NCBI GenBank assembly: GCA_903823665.1
Contig: CAIJTR010000109.1
Location: forward strand, 16,191 to 80,190
DNA from: an uncultured Rhodospirillales bacterium
GTDB taxonomy: Bacteria > Pseudomonadota > Alphaproteobacteria > Acetobacterales > Acetobacteraceae
Direction: 5' to 3'
DNA length: 64,000 nucleotides
In this document: piece by piece, positions 58,242 to 64,000 of the stretch
Numbering within the stretch: position 1 is the first letter of the stretch
Layout: the number at the start of each line of letters is the position of its first letter
The notes under the pieces: generated by a model
Told to the model about the DNA's origin: nothing
Databases searched by the model: none
What the model saw: the letters and a program-made list of their open reading frames with translations, nothing else
Made by a program: the position numbers and the translations under genes

Positions 58242-58949
58242 ATGCCCGGCCCAGAACTCATCATCCTCGCCACCGCCGCCATCAAAGGGGCAGTGGCGCA
58301 GGTGCCGGAGAAATTCGCAGCCCAAACCGGGGACCGCGCGAACTTCGCCTTCGGCACCGCAGGCTTCGTCGCCGGCAAACTCACATCCGGCACCGCGTTT
58401 GACCTCGTCGTGCTTCCCCCACCACGCATGAAGGAAATGGCAGAGAAGGGCCTCGTCGTGGCGTCCAGCATCAAGCTGCTCGGCGCGGTGCCGCTTGGGG
58501 CCGCCGTGCAAAAGGGCCAGCCGCACCCCGCCATCGCCAGCATGGACGAGCTACGCGCCACGCTCCTCGCCGCCCCCAGCATCGGCATGGCCGACCCCGC
58601 CGCCGGTGCCACATCCGGCGTCTTCATGATGAACCGCCTGCGCGAGTTGGGCATGCTCGACGCCCTCCAATCCAAGCTGCACCTCTACCCTGAAGGCCAG
58701 GTCGCCATGGAAGCCGCAGCCCGCGGTGAGGTGGCGCTGGGCCTCGGCCTCGTCAGCGAAATCCTGCCCGTGCCCGGTGCCGAGATGATCGGCCGCCTGC
58801 CGCAGGACATCCAGCTCCAATCGGCCTACAGCCTCGCCGTCGGCGGCCACACCACACAGCCCGAGGCCGCCGCCCGCCTGCACGCATTCATGACCAGTGC
58901 TGAAACCCGCGCCGCCTTCGCAGCCCAAGGCTTCAACACCGGGTCGTGA
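58242..58949 (+). CDS. ModA-like substrate-binding protein without signal peptide
   Basis: 235-residue protein of the molybdate-binding (ModA)-like periplasmic fold. Matching parts are LIILATAAIKGAVAQVPEKFAAQTG at the N-terminus, FDLVVLPPPRMKEMAEKGLV, and MADPAAGATSGVFMMNRLRELGM. Unlike transported ModA it has no signal peptide: the fold begins right after the ATG. A missed upstream start is unlikely because the gap to the SDR gene is 42 bases. It may act in the cytoplasm or be a noncanonical sensor. No ABC partners adjoin. Confidence 0.82.
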   Translation: MPGPELIILATAAIKGAVAQVPEKFAAQTGDRANFAFGTAGFVAGKLTSGTAFDLVVLPPPRMKEMAEKGLVVASSIKLLGAVPLGAAVQKGQPHPAIASMDELRATLLAAPSIGMADPAAGATSGVFMMNRLRELGMLDALQSKLHLYPEGQVAMEAAARGEVALGLGLVSEILPVPGAEMIGRLPQDIQLQSAYSLAVGGHTTQPEAAARLHAFMTSAETRAAFAAQGFNTGS

Positions 58950-58959
58950 TCGAAAGGCC

Positions 58960-59262
58960 TCAGTTATGGCCCATGTTCTGCAGGAACTCCGAGACCATCT
59001 TGCCATTTTCCATCTTGTGGTCGGTCACGAGGAACAGCTTGCCGTCATGCATCACGACCATTGCGTGGTCATCAAGCTGCATCGCACCCTTGGTGATGCT
59101 GTCGAGAGCAGCCTTGTCGGCAACATGCATCACGGCCGTTGCACCGGATTTCATGTAAACCGTGATGGTGCCTTCCGTCATACGCTCAGATTCAGCGAAA
59201 GCCGGGGCCGTGAACGCGAACAACAGGGCCATGGCAGCGAAGATATTGGTGCGACGTGTCAT
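58960..59262 (-). CDS. Small secreted hypothetical protein
   Basis: 100-residue protein with a clear signal peptide (MTRRTNIFAAMALLFAFTAPAFA) and a short mature domain containing MTEGTITVYMKSGATAVMHVADKAA and MVVMHDGKLFLVTDHKMENGK. It has several Met and His residues, which could bind copper, but no known motif is clear. ATG 59262 follows AAGGGA; the longer frame upstream lacks support. Convergent with the ModA-like gene. Confidence 0.7.
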   Translation of the reverse strand: MTRRTNIFAAMALLFAFTAPAFAESERMTEGTITVYMKSGATAVMHVADKAALDSITKGAMQLDDHAMVVMHDGKLFLVTDHKMENGKMVSEFLQNMGHN

Positions 59263-59498
59263 TGATACATTCCCTTCGAGTGATAAATCCCAGTATTCAG
59301 AGCTGTCTGCTTTTCTCTTCCTCAGACACACCCACTGAACACTGATAAGACTTTGCCGCTCAGAGAACGTGACACAGATAAAACAGATTTTTTGGCTGAT
59401 CTCCAAACTCACCCCTTCCATGCGCGCACCGTGGGTGGTGCAACGCGGCTGATCCGCTAGGTTCGCGGCCTTGTTCGCCTCGTTCTGGACCCTTCCCC

Positions 59499-60626
59499 AT
59501 GATCCTCCTCATCCCCGGCCCCGTGACCACACGCGCAGAAGTCCGTGCCGAGATGGCGCGTGATATCGCGCCCTGGGACGATGATTTCCGTGTCGTATCC
59601 CGCCGCATCCGCCAGCGTGTACGCGAGCTTGCAGGCGGCGGCGTCGAAACCCACACCGCCCTGCCCCTGCAAGGCTGCGGCCATTTCGGCACCGAGGCAG
59701 CCTTGCGCAGCGTGCTCCCCCCCGGCGGACGCATCCTCATCCCCGACACCGGCTCCTACGCCGAACGCATGGCCAAGCTCGCCACCGCCGCCGGTCGCAC
59801 GCCGGTCATGCTCAAGGTTGACCGCAACCGCGCCGTCCCGCCGCACCGCATCGCCGACGCGCTCGCCGCCGACGAAAGCCTCACCCACGCGGGCCTCGTC
59901 TACAGCGAGACCAGCACCGGCGTGATCCAGAACATCCAGGAAATCGGCCGCGCCATCCGCGCCACAGGCCGCCGCGTCGTCCTCGATGCTGTCTCCGCCT
60001 TCGGAGCACTCCCGCTCAATCTCATGGACCACCCCGAGATCGACACCGCCATCTTCACCACCAACAAATGCCTCGAAGGCCTGCCGGGCATGTGCTTCAT
60101 CGTGGTGCAGAACAATCGGCTGCTGCCCGCCGGCACCGCCGCCAGCTGGTCGTTCGATCTGGCCGACATCTACGAGCATTCCATCCGCACCGAGGGCGGC
60201 GCCTTCCGCTTCACTCCCGCAGCCCAGGTGATCCAGGCATTCGACACCGCCCTGAATTTCTTCGACGCCGAGGGCGGCCAGCCAGCCCGCCTCACCCGCT
60301 ACAACGCCAACCGCGATGCGCTGCGCGCCGGCATGATCCGCATCGGCCTCACACCCTGCCTTGACGCCGCAGACCAAGGCCCGATCGTGATGAACATCCA
60401 CGCCCCCGGCGATCCCGCATGGTCACTGCCGAATTTCGTGACCGAGCTGAAATCGCGCGGCTTCACCATCAGCAACTTCTACGACACCGAGGAACCCAGC
60501 TTCCGCGTCGGCTGCATCGGCCACATCACGCCAGACGACATGACGCGCTTCAGCGTCGCCGCCGACCAGTCCCTCACCGCTATGGGTGTGGTGCAGCGAA
60601 CCCCGCAAGCGACGCATAGCCTCTGA
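59499..60626 (+). CDS. phnW: 2-aminoethylphosphonate--pyruvate transaminase-like protein
   Basis: Class V PLP aminotransferase, 375 residues, of the PhnW family, which turns 2-aminoethylphosphonate and pyruvate into phosphonoacetaldehyde and alanine. The N-terminus LLIPGPVTTRAEVRAEMARDIAPWDDDF is typical. The PLP region is VVLDAVSAFGALPLNL and the lysine is in FTTNKCLEGLPGMCF. The C-terminal FYDTEEPSFRVGCIGHI fits. No phnX or phnA follows, so the phosphonate role is uncertain. The last 47 bases overlap the convergent monooxygenase gene. Confidence 0.87.
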   Translation: MILLIPGPVTTRAEVRAEMARDIAPWDDDFRVVSRRIRQRVRELAGGGVETHTALPLQGCGHFGTEAALRSVLPPGGRILIPDTGSYAERMAKLATAAGRTPVMLKVDRNRAVPPHRIADALAADESLTHAGLVYSETSTGVIQNIQEIGRAIRATGRRVVLDAVSAFGALPLNLMDHPEIDTAIFTTNKCLEGLPGMCFIVVQNNRLLPAGTAASWSFDLADIYEHSIRTEGGAFRFTPAAQVIQAFDTALNFFDAEGGQPARLTRYNANRDALRAGMIRIGLTPCLDAADQGPIVMNIHAPGDPAWSLPNFVTELKSRGFTISNFYDTEEPSFRVGCIGHITPDDMTRFSVAADQSLTAMGVVQRTPQATHSL

Positions 60627-61806
60627 CGACGTCCGCCAACTGCTCCTGCGTGGCCACATCAGCGATATCGCTGAACCCCGCAGGAGCGCGTTGCGCCACC
60701 AGATCAATCACCCGCTCCGGCCCGCCATTGCGATTGGAGATCACAATCGCCGTCGTGGCCGCACGCCGCTCAACCTCATAGGCCGCCAACGCCTCCGGCA
60801 CGTCATGCGCCATCAGTGCATCAGCAAGCGCCCGCGCATCCAGCACGGCCTGTGACGCGCCATTCGACCCCACCGGAAACATCGGATGCGCCGCATCGCC
60901 CAGCAGCGTCACCCGCCCCCGCGTCCACCACGGCAGAGGATCGCGGTCACACATCGGATATTCAAAAATCTCAGCCGTACTCTCGATCAATGCAGACACA
61001 TCGATGAAATCCAGCTTCAGCCGGTCCACCAGATGCTTGAAATCCGCCAGCTGCCCGCGCCGCGCCCAACTTTCACGCCCGGGCGGCTTTTGGCTGCCAT
61101 CGGCCACCCGCGCATAGATCACCCAATTCGTCAGCCGCGTCTCAGGCGTGGACCCCGGTGCGATCGGATACAGCACAAGCTTGGCCACCGCATCGCCCGC
61201 AATCACCATCGAGCATCCGTCATCAAAGGCGGGCCATTCCGTGCAGCCTCGCCACATCTGAATGCCATTCCAGCGAATCCCGCCATCATCGGGATGCAGA
61301 TGCGCGCGCAGCCATGAATGAATGCCGTCCGCCCCCACAAGTGCGGATCCCTCCACCTCACGGAACACATCCGCCGGCCCCTCGAACCGCGCCACCACAC
61401 CGCCATCATGCTGCATCAGCCCCACCAGCCGCTGACCGGCGCGAATACGATCCGGCCCCAGCCGCGCCACCGCCGCCTGCCACAGCATCATCTGCAACCG
61501 CCCGCGATGCACGGAGAACTGCGGCACCTCATGCCCCGCATACATCCCGCGCGGATCAGACCAGATCGTCTGCCCCAGATGGTTCATATAGGTCAGCTTG
61601 CGCGTGCGAATGCCGATCTCGTCGAGCTTCGGCAGCAGCCCCAACCCCGCCAGCTCACGGATAGAATGCGGCAGCGTGTTGATGCCCACGCCCAGTGGCC
61701 GCACCTCTGCCGCCGCCTCGAACACCAGCGCCGCAATGCCCTTCTCATGCAGCATCATGGCAAGCGAAAGCCCACCGACGCCGCCGCCCGCGATCAGAAC
61801 CGTCAT
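60580..61806 (-). CDS. FAD-dependent monooxygenase (class A)
   Basis: Flavin hydroxylase of the salicylate hydroxylase/UbiH type, 408 residues. It binds FAD at VLIAGGGVGGLSLAMMLHEKGI, with the DG-type motif ALVGADGIHSWLR and the late GD motif RVTLLGDAAHPMFPVGSNGASQAVLDA. It probably hydroxylates an aromatic or small acid substrate with NAD(P)H. The cupin gene lies eight bases upstream on the same strand. The 3' end overlaps the PhnW-like gene by 47 bases. Confidence 0.92.
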   Translation of the reverse strand: MTVLIAGGGVGGLSLAMMLHEKGIAALVFEAAAEVRPLGVGINTLPHSIRELAGLGLLPKLDEIGIRTRKLTYMNHLGQTIWSDPRGMYAGHEVPQFSVHRGRLQMMLWQAAVARLGPDRIRAGQRLVGLMQHDGGVVARFEGPADVFREVEGSALVGADGIHSWLRAHLHPDDGGIRWNGIQMWRGCTEWPAFDDGCSMVIAGDAVAKLVLYPIAPGSTPETRLTNWVIYARVADGSQKPPGRESWARRGQLADFKHLVDRLKLDFIDVSALIESTAEIFEYPMCDRDPLPWWTRGRVTLLGDAAHPMFPVGSNGASQAVLDARALADALMAHDVPEALAAYEVERRAATTAIVISNRNGGPERVIDLVAQRAPAGFSDIADVATQEQLADVVRGYASLAGFAAPHP

Positions 61807-61814
61807 GCGGAAAG

Positions 61815-62255
61815 CTATGCCGGCGGCGGCAAGAAGTTCACGTCGTGCAACGCCGCCAGACGCACCACCTCCGCCGGATCGGTCACGCGATCAATCTGCG
61901 TGAACAGCGTGTAAAGCGTCAGCGCCGGGGCCACCCAGAACAGCGCCCGCACCGGCCCGTTCGACTTGTTGAAAATCCCATGCGCCCCACCGCGCGGCAG
62001 CCGGATCAAATCGCCACCCGCAGCCTTGCTCTCCGCCCCATCGAGCCAGAGATCGAACTCGCCTTCCAGCACCCGAATGAACTCATCCTGATTGGGATGC
62101 ACATGCGGCGGCACGAACGTGCCCGGCGGAAACAGCGTGTCGAACGCAAACGACGCCTCGCTCACCTGCAACGGCTTGTAAGTCTGGCCCAGAATATTCC
62201 AGACCACATCGTCCACGCTCTCACCCGCCTTGGTCACGCCCGCCGTCATCGTCAT
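61815..62255 (-). CDS. Cupin domain protein
   Basis: Small single-domain cupin, 146 residues. Metal-binding motif one reads GTFVPPHVHPNQDEFIRVLEGEFDLWLDG, with two His and a Glu, and motif two includes LPRGGAHGIFNKSNG. It could be a dioxygenase or isomerase or may bind a small ligand. ATG 62255 follows GGAG by seven bases; a frame starting GTG at 62276 is less likely. It is the first gene of a cupin-monooxygenase pair, suggesting aromatic ring metabolism, which is inference. Confidence 0.86.
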   Translation of the reverse strand: MTMTAGVTKAGESVDDVVWNILGQTYKPLQVSEASFAFDTLFPPGTFVPPHVHPNQDEFIRVLEGEFDLWLDGAESKAAGGDLIRLPRGGAHGIFNKSNGPVRALFWVAPALTLYTLFTQIDRVTDPAEVVRLAALHDVNFLPPPA

Positions 62256-62287
62256 GGCACTCTCCATTTGAAACACTCACACCCCGT

Positions 62288-62376
62288 CGTCATTGCGAGG
62301 AGCCACTCGGCGACGTGGCAATCCAGAGCAACAGGGCGCACTCCTCGATTTCCCCACACAAGCGCTCGCAATGACG
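62288..62376. repeat. Nested palindromic repeat, copy 5 (decayed)
   Basis: Outer arms CGTCATTGCGAGG (62288-62300) and GCTCGCAATGACG (62364-62376) differ by one base. The left inner arm GTGGCAATCCAGAG is intact, but the right inner arm has drifted to CTCGATTTCCCCAC. This copy has lost most of its inner stem. It lies between the cupin start and the receptor stop. Confidence 0.88.
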
Positions 62377-62380
62377 CCCT

Positions 62381-63322
62381 TCATTCAATATCCGCCAAAT
62401 ACGATGCGATGTCAGGACGGTTCGGAATAATCCGGTTCGCCACATACCAATCCGCAATATGCCCAATCTGCGCTGCCGCCTCCGCCCCCACGCGCCCCAG
62501 CTTCGGCGTGTTGTTCCGCCCCAGACGCGGGCCGAGTGAGGCAGGCAGCCCCAACTCCTGCGCCCAGATCGCGCCTGCCTCATCCGGATGCGCCCCGCCC
62601 CAGGCGTTCTCCGCCTCCAGCACCCCCAGCACCGCCTGCACCACCGAGCGATGCGCCGCGAGATAGGCCCCGCTCACCACATACGCCACCGCATTCTCCG
62701 ACCCGCACGCCGCCCCATCCGCCAGCACCCGAGCCTCCCTAGACGCCACCGCAATGCTCAAAAAAGGGTCCCAAATCGCCCATCCATCGACCGAGCCACC
62801 CTCAAACGCCGCCTTCGCGTCCGGTGGCGACAAATACACCCGGCGCACAGAATCCAACGCCATGCCCGCCTTCTCCATCGCCCGCACCAGAATATATTCG
62901 CCCGTGCCACCGCGATTGATCGCCACCGACCGCCCAGCCAAATCCACCACCGACCGCGCAAGCGAGGCAGATTTCACCAGAATGCACTCGCCCGCCGGGC
63001 TCAGCCGCTGATAGCCGAACATCGCCATATCCACACCCGCCGCCCGCGCCGTCACAAACGCCGTCGAACTGCCCACGGTCATATCCACCGCCCCCGCCGA
63101 CAACGCCTCGATCGCCGGGGCCGCCGCCGCATAAGGCCCTGCCCACTCCACGCGCACGCCCATCGCCGTCATCGCCCGCTCCAACGAGCCGTGCGCGCGC
63201 GCCAGCACCAGATCGCTCGTGCTTTTCAAATACGCGATGCGAAGCGTCACAGGCCCCTCCGCCCGCGCCGTCCCAGCCACCAGAGCTGCTCCCAACAAGC
63301 CTCGACGGGACAATCTCAACAC
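62381..63322 (-). CDS. Aliphatic sulfonate/NMT1-type ABC substrate-binding protein
   Basis: Periplasmic receptor of the SsuA/NMT1 family, 313 residues. The start is GTG 63322, five to six bases after AAAGGAG. The signal region (LSRRGLLGAALVAGTARA) has paired arginines. Family features are VTLRIAYLKSTSDLVLARAHGSLERAMTAMG, SAGAVDMTVGSSTAFVTARAAG, VDLAGRSVAINRGGTGEYILVRAM and GSVDGWAIWDPFLS. No permease or ATPase gene adjoins. Divergent from thiM, which raises the alternative of a thiamine precursor ligand instead of a sulfonate. Confidence 0.88.
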   Translation of the reverse strand: MLRLSRRGLLGAALVAGTARAEGPVTLRIAYLKSTSDLVLARAHGSLERAMTAMGVRVEWAGPYAAAAPAIEALSAGAVDMTVGSSTAFVTARAAGVDMAMFGYQRLSPAGECILVKSASLARSVVDLAGRSVAINRGGTGEYILVRAMEKAGMALDSVRRVYLSPPDAKAAFEGGSVDGWAIWDPFLSIAVASREARVLADGAACGSENAVAYVVSGAYLAAHRSVVQAVLGVLEAENAWGGAHPDEAGAIWAQELGLPASLGPRLGRNNTPKLGRVGAEAAAQIGHIADWYVANRIIPNRPDIASYLADIE

Positions 63323-63401
63323 GCGCGCTCCTTTCACTTTCACCCACCATGCCACTGCTCACGCTCTTGCCCAAGCGGTGCCCGCTATGGTGAGTGACGC
63401 C

Positions 63402-64000
63402 ATGTCATCGATCTCCGCCCCCGACCTTCGCGCCAGCCGAGACGCCGTTCGCGCCAAGTCACCGCTCGTCCACAACCTCACCAGCGCCGTCGTCGCCAAC
63501 TTCACCGCCAACGCCCTCCTCGCCTTCGGGGCCTCCCCCGCCATGGTCGAAGCCGCCGAGGAAGTCGAAGCCTTCGCGGCCGCAGCCGACGCCCTGGTGA
63601 TCAACCTAGGCTCCCTCACCACCGCCCGAGCCGAGGTCATGCGCCGCGCCGCCAACGCCGCAAACCTCGGCGGAACCCGCTGGGTGCTCGACCCCGTGGC
63701 CGCAGGTGCCATCGCCCAGCGCACGAACTTCGCTCTCGAACTTTGCCAACTCCGCCCCACCGCCATTCGCGGCAATGCGTCCGAAATCCTCGGCCTCGCC
63801 GGACAATCCGGCCACGGTCGCGGCGTTGACTCAACCAGCCGCTCCGAAGCCGCCATCGCCGCCGCGCAAAGCCTCGCCCAATCGACCGGGGCCATCGTCG
63901 CCGTCACCGGAGCCATCGACTACGTGACCGACGGCCAACAGGTCATTGCCATCGCCCACGGCCACCCGCTGATGGCCCGCGTCACCGGCATGGGTTGCGC
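63402..64000 (+). CDS. thiM: Hydroxyethylthiazole kinase (3' end missing)
   Basis: Phosphorylates the thiazole alcohol for thiamine salvage; product joins HMP-PP by ThiE. About 200 residues are present before the window ends. Motifs are SPLVHNLTSAVVANFTANALLAFGASPAMVEAAEE, DALVINLGSLT, WVLDPVAAGA, PTAIRGNASEILGLAG, AVTGAIDYVTDG and the start of the anion hole in RVTGMGC. ATG 63402 is used; an in-frame ATG at 63387 is equally possible. It is divergent from the receptor gene across about 65-80 bases, with no room for a thiamine riboswitch. Confidence 0.93.
   Translation, partial: MSSISAPDLRASRDAVRAKSPLVHNLTSAVVANFTANALLAFGASPAMVEAAEEVEAFAAAADALVINLGSLTTARAEVMRRAANAANLGGTRWVLDPVAAGAIAQRTNFALELCQLRPTAIRGNASEILGLAGQSGHGRGVDSTSRSEAAIAAAQSLAQSTGAIVAVTGAIDYVTDGQQVIAIAHGHPLMARVTGMGC

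Noticed and set aside
63323..63401. Thiamine pyrophosphate riboswitch before thiM
   Set aside because: The gap is under 80 bases and shared with a divergent gene. No TPP aptamer signature such as CUGAGA was seen. The same holds before thiD and thiE, whose upstream gaps are only a few bases.

Overview
The window is a 64 kb piece of a high-GC alphaproteobacterial chromosome. Several features point to the Acetobacteraceae or nearby Rhodospirillales. Gene order matches that group: ffh-rpsP-rimM-trmD-rplS-leuCDB, and ruvCAB-ybgC-tolQRAB-pal-cpoB-tilS-ftsH-folP-glmM. The tRNA-His encodes the canonical G-1:C73 pair, which the Rhizobiales/Rhodobacterales/Caulobacterales branch lacks. Other supporting signs are a DhnA-type class I aldolase, glnB-glnA behind a sigma-54-like promoter, and frequent GTG/TTG starts. 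No insertion sequence, prophage or CRISPR array is visible. The taxonomic placement is inference.

Layout. 1-5.5 kb: start of a branched-chain amino acid receptor gene (cut by the window edge), aspartate dehydrogenase, tRNA-His, an aminotransferase, then the nitrogen module glnB-glnA. 5.5-16.1 kb: mixed genes, including a SOUL lipoprotein, a coupled acyl-CoA synthetase/sugar epimerase pair, a helix-hairpin-helix secreted protein, YidB, an S10 peptidase, msrP with an unusual small membrane partner, a D-cysteine desulfhydrase-like enzyme and an orphan sugar-type receptor. 16.1-29.6 kb, all minus strand: GT4-GT9-thrS-infC-hybrid kinase and ffh-rpsP-rimM-trmD-rplS-leuCDB. 29.7-32.1 kb: hydrolase, epimerase and TPR genes. 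32.1-50.6 kb, almost all minus strand: zapA-6S RNA-fau-ymdB, yebC, ruvCAB, the Tol-Pal envelope cluster, tilS, ftsH, folP, glmM and thiD. 50.6-64 kb: class I aldolase, thiE, orphan allophanate hydrolase, NfeD/stomatin pair, a small metabolic patch (SDR, ModA-like receptor, PhnW-like transaminase, flavin monooxygenase, cupin, sulfonate-type receptor), and the start of thiM.

The genes group into nitrogen sensing and assimilation (glnB, glnA), translation and secretion (ffh, rpsP, rimM, trmD, rplS, infC, thrS, tilS), leucine synthesis, envelope division and integrity (tolQRAB-pal-cpoB, zapA, ftsH), recombination (ruvCAB) and thiamine salvage (thiD, thiE, thiM in three separate places).

The features most worth following up are non-coding or accessory. 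They are: a five-copy family of nested palindromes (CGTCATTGCGAGG outer arms), one copy beside a lone GIY-YIG nuclease gene that runs against an otherwise minus-strand block; an ATA start codon for infC; a 6S RNA between zapA and fau; a 15-bp perfect hairpin at the tolB stop codon; and an msrP whose downstream partner is not the usual MsrQ.
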